From NCBI GenBank assembly GCA_947259875.1, contig CAMYNX010000028.1, positions 1 to 34,040 of the forward strand: 34,040 bases of DNA. Direction: 5' to 3'. This DNA is from an uncultured Gammaproteobacteria bacterium (GTDB taxonomy: Bacteria; Pseudomonadota; Gammaproteobacteria; Arenicellales; JAANXG01). How positions within the stretch are numbered: the first letter of the stretch is position 1; every line of letters begins with the position of its first letter. This document shows positions 1-8,355 of this stretch, one piece after another. The position numbers were made by a program, and so were the translations under genes. Under the pieces are notes generated by a model. It had not been told where the DNA came from and made no database searches. It saw nothing but the letters and a program-made list of their open reading frames with translations.

Positions 1-657
1 CGCTTTGCGCCGCGCGGGCGTATCGACAATCCATTTGCCCGCATACTGCGAGAACATGTACTCACCCATGTCATTCATCACTTGGATCCCCTTGACCTGC
101 GGATAAATGCTCAGCGTTTCCTCGACTTTTCTCAACATCAACTCCCAGGCGTAATTGAACATACTCCCCGACGTGTCGATGATGAATATGATGTACTCGC
201 TGTCCACCGGGATGCCGCCAACGGTGGTGTCCGCGGGCGGACGGCGGTAACTTTCGCCGAGCAGACGCCGCATCTCGGCGCTGAGTTCTTGCTTCGCTGA
301 CTGCAACCGGCCGCTGATCGCACGCTGCGCTTGCAGATCGCGTTGCGCGGATTCGAACTCACCGCGAACAGTTGCCAGATCTCCCATCAGCCGCGCGAGA
401 CTCTGTTTTATCTCGGACACCTGCTCCCGTTTGCTGTTGAATTGCCGGTTGAGGATCTGCGTGTCTCCGCGTATTTCGAAGATCTGTTCGGTGAGGTCGG
501 CGACCACTTCTTTGAGATCGGCGCGAATTGCCTCCAACACGCGGGGTTCAGCAGTCTTGGACAACACCAACACGAGGATAATGGCGCCGAATGCACAGCA
601 GATTACATCGAGGAAAGAGATACTGAACGCCTCCACGGCGCGGCGCCGGCGTCTCAT
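1..657 (-). CDS. Membrane-anchored VWA domain protein (C-terminus runs off the window)
   Basis: Not in the ORF track because it has no stop in the window. Minus-strand translation from ATG at 657: MRRRRRAVEAFSISFLDVICCAFGAIILVLVLSKTAEPR..., coiled coil, then VWA MIDAS 'FIIDTSGSM'. ATGA overlap with the stop of the upstream gene. Confidence 0.88.
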   Translation of the reverse strand, partial: MRRRRRAVEAFSISFLDVICCAFGAIILVLVLSKTAEPRVLEAIRADLKEVVADLTEQIFEIRGDTQILNRQFNSKREQVSEIKQSLARLMGDLATVRGEFESAQRDLQAQRAISGRLQSAKQELSAEMRRLLGESYRRPPADTTVGGIPVDSEYIIFIIDTSGSMFNYAWELMLRKVEETLSIYPQVKGIQVMNDMGEYMFSQYAGKWIVDTPARRKA

Positions 658-1766
658 GGCCAGTCCCGCGACGGCGCCAGGAATGACCCCGTGGTCGATA
701 ACGCCAGTCTCCAGAACTCGCTGGCGGCAAACGGATCGCCTTCTATGGGAAATAATATGGTGTTGACCGGTATGTTGGCGGGCAGGCGGCCGATGGCCTG
801 GCGGAAAAACTTACGGCGTTGTTCGCCGGAAACGCGTGATCGTCCCGGCCTGGTCCTACCCTGGGTGGGCAGACCATCGCTGATGAGAAATATGTTGTCA
901 GGTCGCGGCGTCAGCGTGCGAGTCACATCGAACGCATGGTAAAGGCTGGTGCCGCCGTCCGGCACCACAGCGCGCAGCCGCGCGAATGCCTCATCGAGCA
1001 TGCCTTTGTCGCGGGTGTCCAACCATTTGCCATCGGTGCCCGCAATCACCGGCCGCGCGTTGGTATTGAACGCAAAGATTTGATACCGGCTTTCGACAGG
1101 TAGCTGGGCGAGCAGCCACTCTACCGTACGCACCGCGCGCTGCCATTTGGGAGCGTCTCGTTTTACCGCATCGGGAAGGTTGCGCAAGCGAATGATGTTG
1201 ACGATGGTTTCTTCCAGCATACTCGCGGAAGCATCCACCAGGATCAGTATGCGTTTGCCACCCATCTTCAGCCCGGTCAAATATTGACGATCCCCTTCGC
1301 CGACATAGCGCCTGACCTTGCTGCCTTGTGCTTTTTCCCTCTCCCGTTTCGCGGCCAGCTTCTGCCGGTCCTGATCGAGCTTGTTTACATCCGACTTGAG
1401 CCGGTTCACATGCTCACGCTGAGACCGTGTCTCCTTGGTAAACGTGGCAATCTCGGGTTGCATTTGCTGGATGCGATCCAATACCTCACGAGACCGGCCT
1501 TCGGTAACCACGCGTTCACGTTCGATCTCGTCAAGCACGTTTCGCAGTTCGGCCAGATAGCGCTCGCCCGCCACCACCTCGGTCTCGAGACGCGAGACCT
1601 CGCCGCGCAGATCCTGATGCACTTGCTTGCGGCGCGTCAGGGTGTCGGCATTCACGATCATCACCAACAGGATCACCGAGCCGAATCCACAGAACATCAC
1701 ATCCAGAAACGAGAGCCCGAAGACGCTGATGCCTCGCCGTTTGGTACGTGGACTGAGGGCGGCCAC
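654..1766 (-). CDS. Membrane-anchored VWA domain protein
   Basis: ORF 370 aa; N-terminal 'GLSFLDVMFCGFGSVILLVMI' TM segment, long coiled coil, MIDAS-like 'ILVDASASM', 'DGGTSLYHAF'. Confidence 0.88.
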   Translation of the reverse strand: MAALSPRTKRRGISVFGLSFLDVMFCGFGSVILLVMIVNADTLTRRKQVHQDLRGEVSRLETEVVAGERYLAELRNVLDEIERERVVTEGRSREVLDRIQQMQPEIATFTKETRSQREHVNRLKSDVNKLDQDRQKLAAKREREKAQGSKVRRYVGEGDRQYLTGLKMGGKRILILVDASASMLEETIVNIIRLRNLPDAVKRDAPKWQRAVRTVEWLLAQLPVESRYQIFAFNTNARPVIAGTDGKWLDTRDKGMLDEAFARLRAVVPDGGTSLYHAFDVTRTLTPRPDNIFLISDGLPTQGRTRPGRSRVSGEQRRKFFRQAIGRLPANIPVNTILFPIEGDPFAASEFWRLALSTTGSFLAPSRDWP

Positions 1767-1787
1767 AGGATGCCCGCAGTTAGATCG

Positions 1788-2600
1788 CTATCGTCTCAGG
1801 CGGCGGATCAGCCGCTGATCGCAATAGCCTTCGGTCTCGAGCACGACCCGCTCCTGGGCAAGTTGCAGCTGATGCACGAAGAACATGACGACGATGCTGA
1901 TCACCAAGGCAATAAACGTCGAATTGAACGCTACACCCAGGCTTTGGGTGACCCCGGTGATGTCACCTTCCACCGCCCGGTGCGCCTGTGCCAGCGCATC
2001 GCTGATGCCGCGCACCGTGCCAATGAAGCCAATCGAGGGAATGGCCCAGGCGATATAGCGGATGATCGACAGTTCCGACTCGAGACGCTCGGCTTCGGAC
2101 TGACACACCTCGCGTGAGGCGGTGGAAACACCTTGTACGTTGTCCGCGGCCGCAAATCGGTGCAAGGCAGCCGTCAACGCCCGCGGCAACAGCAGGTCCT
2201 TGGCACGGGCCGGCAAGGACTGAATGCGGCGCGACAGGCCCTGGGTGTCGTCCTGGGTAATCGGCGCATCGCTCGAGTCGTCGATGAGATCCGAGTTGAG
2301 CAGACGCCGTTCGCGATAGATCAATGTCCCCTTATAACCCATGATTGCAAATGCCCACAGCATGAGTACAAAACACGCTTCTTGCTCAAAGTCGCGTACC
2401 ACAACATATAACGACCGCTGCTGGACGTATTGGGGATCGGCCTGCATCCGCTCCGACTCGGCTTGCAGGAACGCCTCGGCGTTGGGTCTGATCATGGCGA
2501 CATAGAGCGCATGGATTAAGATAACGGCAACGAGTAGTGAAAATACTTGATAGATAAATTCCACTGGGATCGCCTTTTTCATGAAGTTCGCACTCATCAT
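1788..2600 (-). CDS. MotA/TolQ/ExbB family proton channel protein
   Basis: ORF 270 aa; 'WAIPSIGFIGTVRGISDALAQAHRA...ITGVTQSLGVAFNSTFIALVISIVVMFFVHQLQ' matches the ExbB/TolQ/MotA core. Confidence 0.9.
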   Translation of the reverse strand: MMSANFMKKAIPVEFIYQVFSLLVAVILIHALYVAMIRPNAEAFLQAESERMQADPQYVQQRSLYVVVRDFEQEACFVLMLWAFAIMGYKGTLIYRERRLLNSDLIDDSSDAPITQDDTQGLSRRIQSLPARAKDLLLPRALTAALHRFAAADNVQGVSTASREVCQSEAERLESELSIIRYIAWAIPSIGFIGTVRGISDALAQAHRAVEGDITGVTQSLGVAFNSTFIALVISIVVMFFVHQLQLAQERVVLETEGYCDQRLIRRLRR

Positions 2601-2610
2601 TGATCCTCGT

Positions 2611-2838
2611 TTAAATATCAGAAGGAAATGAAATCACAGTATCCGGAGATATCTTATCCGTCGGCACAAACCGCTCGGGGAGTTTTCCCGCTCGTGGCGG
2701 GGGTCGGGACGGCGATTGGGGGATTGCCTCGGTCTGCGGCTTCTCAGGACCGGATTGTGACGTGGTCGATGGTGACTGACCCATCGCCGGCATCGCCAGC
2801 ATCAACACCAGCACCAAACTTAGCAGGCTATTCGGCAT
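2611..2838 (-). CDS. Small secreted/periplasmic hypothetical protein
   Basis: Internal start MPNSLLSLVLVLMLAMPAMGQ gives a signal peptide followed by a Pro-rich tail; overlaps the end of the upstream gene, consistent with coupling. Confidence 0.55.
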   Translation of the reverse strand: MPNSLLSLVLVLMLAMPAMGQSPSTTSQSGPEKPQTEAIPQSPSRPPPRAGKLPERFVPTDKISPDTVISFPSDI

Positions 2839-5179
2839 AACGCGCGATCCGGAATCCAAGATCTTGCCTTGGTTTGTCACTGTAATCCCGAAAACTCAAT
2901 CGCAGTTCGCTGATGGTCGAGTGTTTCCAACCGGCACCGCGCACTACGTGGTGGCGCCCGGACGCTGGTCCGATCGGGTCTCGTACCACCCGCGCACCGG
3001 CCACGTGGACGTCGTAGAAGTCGTGGCACCATTCTGCCACGTTCCCACCGACGTCGTGGACACCCAACGAGTTCGGTAGGAAGCTGCCGACCGGGGCGGT
3101 GACCGCAAATTGGTCGTTATAGGTCGAGAGTGTATTGGGGAGCAAGCCGGTGGCTGCGCGGTCGGCGTAATTACCTGCCGAGCCGGTCGGCGGATAGTTG
3201 TTTCCCCAGTCATATTTGGTCGGACTCGGACGCTCGGCATGGCGCGCCGCGTACTCCCATTCCGCCTCGGTAGGCAGACGATAACCGTTGGTCGGCGGCC
3301 GCACAGCGACCAGCTTTTCGCCCTGTTTCGAGTATGCCGGGATCAACCCGTCCTTCTCGCTCAACCAATTCAGATAGGCGGCAGCCTCGTCCCAGCGTAT
3401 GTCGACCACCGGTTGTTGGTCGTCGTCGAGACTTCGGCCATAGGCGGAACCCGAATTGTGCTCGGCCTTGAAACGGCGGAATTGTCCATTGGTAACCTCT
3501 TTGACGCCGAGATAGAACGCCCGGGTCAGCTCCACCTGGCGCAATTGCTCGTTTGCCCGCCGGCCCTGTTCGCGACGCGATGCACCCATGGTGAACTGCC
3601 CGGGCTTGATCAACCGCAACACATGACCCTCGCCGGTGGTGACCGTCTTAGCGATTGCGGACCGTTGCGGGCTCGCGGTAGTTCTGTTTAGCGTCACCGT
3701 CACCTCTTTGCTCACTCCTGCCCGGGGCGTGACGGTCACCCGGTAAGGTTCGTAACCCGGCTTTTTGAATTCCAGCTGGTGCGGTTCGGTGGTCAACTGC
3801 AAGCGCTGGGCGCCCTCGCCACGATCCTTGCCGTCGACATACAGTTGTGCATCGGGGGGATCGCTGACAATGAATAGCGCGCCGTACTCGGCGGGTAGCG
3901 TGACGTCCAGAGACTCGGTAGCCGCGGCTTTCAAACTCACCGTCTTGGTGACCGTCTTACGGCCGGCCCTGGACAACACGATATGATGTTCTTGTTTCGG
4001 AGTGAGCGTGAGTTCGAGCGGTGTCACCCCGAAATATTGACCGTCCATTGTTACCGAAGCGCCAACCGGCTCGCTGTTAATGGCAAGCAGTCCGTGTGAC
4101 AGTTTGAGCACGAACGGCTCGAGTGTCATCGCCTCACCAGCAACCACGGTAAGCTGTGAGCGAAACGGGTCGTGCTCGTCCAACCGTAGTTCGACTGCGT
4201 GCTCCCCCGAGAGCAGGTCCATGGTTGCCGGCGTTGTACCAACCTCTTCGTTGTCAATCCATAGTGAGGCGCCGCTTGGACTCGATGCGAACGACACCGG
4301 AGCCCAATCGGGTTGCAATGTGACGTCGACCTCCTGCGAGCGGCCCATGCCTTCAACGTTCAGATCGAGTTCAATTGGTTGGTAACGAACCGCGGTTATC
4401 TGAATCTGATGCGCACCAGCACGCAGCTCGAGATCCCGAATCGGTGTCACGCCGACCTGCCGACCGTCGACACTTACGGTCGCACCGGCGACCGGACTGC
4501 TGATCAGCGAGATGCGACCGGGAAGCTTTTGCATGTCGAACGCAAACTCCTGATGCGGTCCGCGGCGGATGTCGGCCCCACGGCTGAGCGGCTGATAGCC
4601 AGGCTTGCTGGCGACGATCTCATAGCTGCCGGGATAGACCAGATACCGTTCCTGCAACTTCAATACCGGCAAGGTTCCACGCAATTCGAAGTATTCCGGT
4701 TCGGGGGTGATCGTCACCGACACCGGGGTAGCGGTAAACACAAACACCGCGACCAATAACAGAACCAGGAACATTGCCAACACACCGAGCCGCAGCATGC
4801 GGCGGCTACCGCGTTTCGCCGCCGGGGCAGTGGCAAAGGTTGCCGGTTCACCGGCGCTTTCCTGTAGTTGCAGCGTTTGTCCGGTGAACACACACGCGAG
4901 CGTCACCGCACCGATTCTTACATGGTCGCCATCCCGCAACGGCGCAGGATCTGTAAGACGGCGCTCATTGAGCAATACCGTGATTGTGGGCACACCGGGC
5001 ACCAACCACGGGTGGCCACTACGGCACTCTACGTATGCGTATTCATTTTGGCTGCGGTCCCCGGATAAGGGAATATCCGCGGCTTCACCGCCAATGCTGA
5101 GGCGCTCGCCGTCGGCACATCGCCGGTCTTTTGCATTGGTTCCAGTAATTGTAAACGCGTTCAAATCTGCTCCTCGCAT
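2828..5179 (-). CDS. FHA-like / TM / tandem PEGA repeats / SUMF1 (formylglycine-generating-enzyme-like) protein
   Basis: ORF 783 aa; N-term FHA-like ('LSIGGEAADIPLSG...LRDGDHVRIGAVTL'), TM 'LGVLAMFLVLLLVAVFVF', repeated 'SSPSGASLWIDNEEVGTTP'-type PEGA units, C-term 'YRLPTEAEWEYAAR...LGVHDVGGNVAEWCHD...LGFRIAR'. Confidence 0.88.
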   Translation of the reverse strand: MRGADLNAFTITGTNAKDRRCADGERLSIGGEAADIPLSGDRSQNEYAYVECRSGHPWLVPGVPTITVLLNERRLTDPAPLRDGDHVRIGAVTLACVFTGQTLQLQESAGEPATFATAPAAKRGSRRMLRLGVLAMFLVLLLVAVFVFTATPVSVTITPEPEYFELRGTLPVLKLQERYLVYPGSYEIVASKPGYQPLSRGADIRRGPHQEFAFDMQKLPGRISLISSPVAGATVSVDGRQVGVTPIRDLELRAGAHQIQITAVRYQPIELDLNVEGMGRSQEVDVTLQPDWAPVSFASSPSGASLWIDNEEVGTTPATMDLLSGEHAVELRLDEHDPFRSQLTVVAGEAMTLEPFVLKLSHGLLAINSEPVGASVTMDGQYFGVTPLELTLTPKQEHHIVLSRAGRKTVTKTVSLKAAATESLDVTLPAEYGALFIVSDPPDAQLYVDGKDRGEGAQRLQLTTEPHQLEFKKPGYEPYRVTVTPRAGVSKEVTVTLNRTTASPQRSAIAKTVTTGEGHVLRLIKPGQFTMGASRREQGRRANEQLRQVELTRAFYLGVKEVTNGQFRRFKAEHNSGSAYGRSLDDDQQPVVDIRWDEAAAYLNWLSEKDGLIPAYSKQGEKLVAVRPPTNGYRLPTEAEWEYAARHAERPSPTKYDWGNNYPPTGSAGNYADRAATGLLPNTLSTYNDQFAVTAPVGSFLPNSLGVHDVGGNVAEWCHDFYDVHVAGARVVRDPIGPASGRHHVVRGAGWKHSTISELRLSFRDYSDKPRQDLGFRIARYAE

Positions 5180-6591
5180 CTAACATCTATGGTTTGCAAG
5201 GCCGGCCCGGCCGTGACCTTCCATTCCACGCGCACATCGCGGTATCCAACCCGCGTCCCGCGCACACGGTAAGTGCCAGGCAACAACATCATCCGCGATT
5301 CCGAGAATCTGCCGAAACGGCCGACCCGATCGATGGACACCTCGGTTTGGTTGTCGGAGCGTATCAACACCGCCACCGGGGTGCTGGCGAGCCTCACCAG
5401 ATCCTCGAGGGTATCGAGTTTTTGCCGCAGTCGCGGCCCTTGGTCCGACAGCGACACCGCACTCTGTAACAGACGGTCAGCGTTGGCCCGCGGTTCGGGC
5501 GATTGCAGGCGATCGGGGGCGTCAAGATAGGTATCCAACTGCGCATGCAATTCGGCAAGCCGCTCGGCGTGCCGAACACCCTGCAACGCAAATTGCGCTT
5601 GCGGATCGATCGCCAGCACCGCCTCGTACTCGGTAATTACGTCCCGCCAGTGCTCTTCGTGTTCGCTTCGCTGAGCGCGTGTACGATGATGTGCAATCTT
5701 TTGGGCCTGTATCGCCCGCGTCAGCCGCCGTTGCGTATCCACCACCTCCGCCGACTCCGGGTTCAGCATGCGTGCACGCTCCAGTGCGCGGCGCGCCTCG
5801 GGCAGTGCCCCACTTTCGATTGCGGTCAATGCATCAGACATGGCTTCACGGAATTCAATCTGCTTGATTGTCGCCGTTACCCGCTCCACACCCTCACGCG
5901 CTTCGCGCGAGTCGGGATCCAGGCGCCGCGCGGCGCGGTACTGTTCTTCGGCCAACGTCCATTTACGGTCCTGCTCGTGCTCGCGTCCAGACGCCAATAT
6001 AACTGCCAGGCGATCGAGGGTTTTTGCTCGTGCCGCGCCCCGTTGTGCTTGTGCATGCTGTGGGTCGATGGCGAGCGCGATAGTGAAATGTTTCTGCGCC
6101 GATTTGGCGTCGTAGCTCTCAACTGCTTGCGCACCCTGTTCCAGGGCCGTGGTCAGCCGGTCGGCCTTGGACGCTTCCAGTGCCATCAACATGGTCGAGA
6201 CATCGCGATAAGTGATGGCCGCCGCCGCAAAGTTCTGATTGGTAAACTCGGCATCGCCCTCGGCGAGGCGGGTGAGCACCGTTTCATAGTCCGCGCCGCC
6301 CCAAACCCGAACCTGCTGCGCCTCAAGCACAGTCTGATGTTCAAGCAGCTGCTGCAATGCCCGTTCTGCCTCGCGTTTTTCACGCGCGAGTCGTACCTGT
6401 TCGGCTTTTGGCGCCATCGGTTTGGCCGCCTCGGGAGCCGGCCGGTCGTTAGACTCTTCGACGACCGCGCGTTGGTCTACGAAATCCGGAAGCACCCACA
6501 CCACAATCACCACGGCAGTCAATAAGATCATGAGCGCCGCCAGCAGCGTAATCCGGACCCAAACGGGTGCGTGAATCCGAGCGCGGGTCAC
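5161..6591 (-). CDS. TPR-repeat membrane protein with C-terminal PEGA-like domain
   Basis: ORF 5161..6630; probable GTG start at 6591 (VTRARIHAPVWVRITLLAALMILLTAVVIVVWVL); TPR-like helices; C-term 'LLPGTYRVRGTRVGYRDVRV'. Overlaps the next gene by 19 bp. Confidence 0.8.
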   Translation of the reverse strand: MTRARIHAPVWVRITLLAALMILLTAVVIVVWVLPDFVDQRAVVEESNDRPAPEAAKPMAPKAEQVRLAREKREAERALQQLLEHQTVLEAQQVRVWGGADYETVLTRLAEGDAEFTNQNFAAAAITYRDVSTMLMALEASKADRLTTALEQGAQAVESYDAKSAQKHFTIALAIDPQHAQAQRGAARAKTLDRLAVILASGREHEQDRKWTLAEEQYRAARRLDPDSREAREGVERVTATIKQIEFREAMSDALTAIESGALPEARRALERARMLNPESAEVVDTQRRLTRAIQAQKIAHHRTRAQRSEHEEHWRDVITEYEAVLAIDPQAQFALQGVRHAERLAELHAQLDTYLDAPDRLQSPEPRANADRLLQSAVSLSDQGPRLRQKLDTLEDLVRLASTPVAVLIRSDNQTEVSIDRVGRFGRFSESRMMLLPGTYRVRGTRVGYRDVRVEWKVTAGPALQTIDVRCEEQI

Positions 6592-6636
6592 GCCGTTTCC
6601 TCTACCGCACCTGGAGCCCGCATATTGCACCGAGGC

Positions 6637-6741
6637 GCCCCGCCCTTATTCATGGTACACAACTGGAGACACCCACAGAGCTTCATCCCGGTAATGACAA
6701 TATTGAACTCCTTAGGTTTCTTGGCAAGAATAAGGGCTGGG
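6637..6741. repeat. MITE-like element, family R1, copy 1 (105 bp with imperfect TIRs)
   Basis: GCCCCGCCCTTATTCATGG...CTTGGCAAGAATAAGGGCTGGGC imperfect inverted termini; diverged relative at 18028-18132 of the same length. Confidence 0.6.
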
Positions 6742-6813
6742 CTATCCCGACCCTGACTGGTCCTCGCACGCCTGCGCTTGGCCTTCACTCGATCCAACGC
6801 CCGCTATGGGTCT

Positions 6814-7030
6814 TATTCTGTTGAAAAACTCCAAATTTTTCGAAACGACAAAGTCATTTTTCCTACAGGCAATTTTAAATTCTGATACATGGGGGGGATC
6901 TTATAATTAACGATTTCTTCCTACCGAGTCACCGGCGAGCTTGTGCATAAAATACTACGCCAGGTTTAGGACGTATTAGTATTTACCAGAAAATTCGCCT
7001 TCCCAATTATTCGAGTTTTTCAACAGAATC
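6814..7030. mobile_element. Non-autonomous IS/MITE-like element with 17-bp terminal inverted repeats
   Basis: ATTCTGTTGAAAAACTC (6815-6831) and GAGTTTTTCAACAGAAT (7013-7029) are perfect inverted repeats; GGTCT flanks both sides (6809-6813, 7031-7035); AT-rich interior without an ORF. Confidence 0.75.
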
Positions 7031-7122
7031 GGTCTCGCTCCAGGCACCGCCCTCAGCTGCACGAATCCTGCGTCAGCATCCGGGATCCTGGTGAGAAATG
7101 CGGGCTCGATCACCACGTGGGG

Positions 7123-8355
7123 TCATTTCACCGGCAATGATTGGGGCTGATCGTCGTCCGCAATGTCGGGCGTCGGCGCGCCGGTTTCGGTTGCATACAT
7201 CTCACTGAGCAGAAGGCGCCACTGGTGAAACTGCTGTTCGGCCGAGCCGGTCAATTCCACCGTCTGTCCCTCGACGTTGAGTACCAATGGCGCCACCTCG
7301 GCGTTGAACGACTCGCCAAGCTCGCGAATCGCATCCTCATGGATCGCCTTCTGTGCACTGATGTCCATTCCGCGCTTGACGTTATACGCACCGCCGAGGA
7401 CCATCACATCGCGTACCGACTCGGTGCCAGAGTCTCCACCCAAGACCTCAACTGCGATGGCGCCAACGATCATCGCGGCGCCCAGCAAATAGCGATTGGC
7501 TGCCTTTTGTCTTACCTCGCGCAACGCCGCAGCCTCGTCGCTACGGGCCTTGCGCCAGTCGAAATAGGGGTCAGCCATCTCGGCATTGAACTTGTCGTAG
7601 TATCCGTTTACAACATCGATCAGCATATGTTCGCGCTCGCGGACCTTCAACACTCGATCGAGCATCGGATCGTCTTGGGCAGGCAGTCTTATAATGCGAT
7701 ATTGGCCGTCGTCGGTCGAGGTAACAAAGCCGTCGAACGCCTCCGGCGCCAGCGATTTACCAAATCTAAGTTTGGCGATACGTTGGATCTCCAAGATCCG
7801 GTCCGCCGACAATTTCGCTTTGTGGCGGTACAGGTCATTGGCGATGCGATTGTAGACATCCTGAAACACTTCGTTTTCGTTGGCGTCGAGGTAGGCTTGG
7901 GCATCAACCCGTTTCTCATACACAGAACTGAACCACCGATTTCCCGAGGAATCGGATACCTTTACCTCTAATTCCAAGACCTCACCGTCAGATTCTAAGA
8001 TCTTCCCTTCCACCAAGACATTGACGGCGTGGGTTTGCGCCGGCACCACGCGCACGGCGCCCCAGTGACTCGTTCTCTGCAATGTATCGCGCAGAACCAG
8101 CGGAATGAAACGCGCCTCGGCGGACCGGATCTCGGCAGTCAGGCCCTTCTTCTCACGGTCCTTTTCGCTGATCTCACCGGGATCGAAGACGCGAATGCCA
8201 ACGTCAAGGAGTTGTTGCTCCTGAAGCTCGGCCTGCGCGTTGATCACCGGCGTGTCTTCGACCTTTTCGGCAACGGTCATGGTCTGGCACCCCGCCACCA
8301 GCATGGCCGCGATCGCCAAAATGATCACCAAACCACTCGATCTCACCGCTGTCAT
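7123..8355 (-). CDS. Lipoprotein of unknown function
   Basis: ORF 410 aa; lipobox 'IAAMLVAGCQT'; ATGA overlap with the upstream gene at 8352-8355. Confidence 0.8.
   Translation of the reverse strand: MTAVRSSGLVIILAIAAMLVAGCQTMTVAEKVEDTPVINAQAELQEQQLLDVGIRVFDPGEISEKDREKKGLTAEIRSAEARFIPLVLRDTLQRTSHWGAVRVVPAQTHAVNVLVEGKILESDGEVLELEVKVSDSSGNRWFSSVYEKRVDAQAYLDANENEVFQDVYNRIANDLYRHKAKLSADRILEIQRIAKLRFGKSLAPEAFDGFVTSTDDGQYRIIRLPAQDDPMLDRVLKVREREHMLIDVVNGYYDKFNAEMADPYFDWRKARSDEAAALREVRQKAANRYLLGAAMIVGAIAVEVLGGDSGTESVRDVMVLGGAYNVKRGMDISAQKAIHEDAIRELGESFNAEVAPLVLNVEGQTVELTGSAEQQFHQWRLLLSEMYATETGAPTPDIADDDQPQSLPVK

Noticed and set aside
1284-2117. Plus-strand 277-aa ORF
   Set aside because: Antisense to the VWA and MotA genes; low-plausibility composition; shadow ORF of GC-rich DNA.
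5503-6525. Plus-strand 340-aa ORF
   Set aside because: Antisense shadow of the TPR gene; no recognisable domain.
1-6591. Zorya anti-phage system because of the MotA-like gene
   Set aside because: No OmpA/MotB-type ZorB and no ZorC/ZorD/ZorE-like helicase or nuclease seen; VWA and SUMF1/PEGA parts do not fit Zorya.
7141-7971. Plus-strand 276-aa ORF
   Set aside because: Antisense shadow of the lipoprotein gene at 7123-8355.
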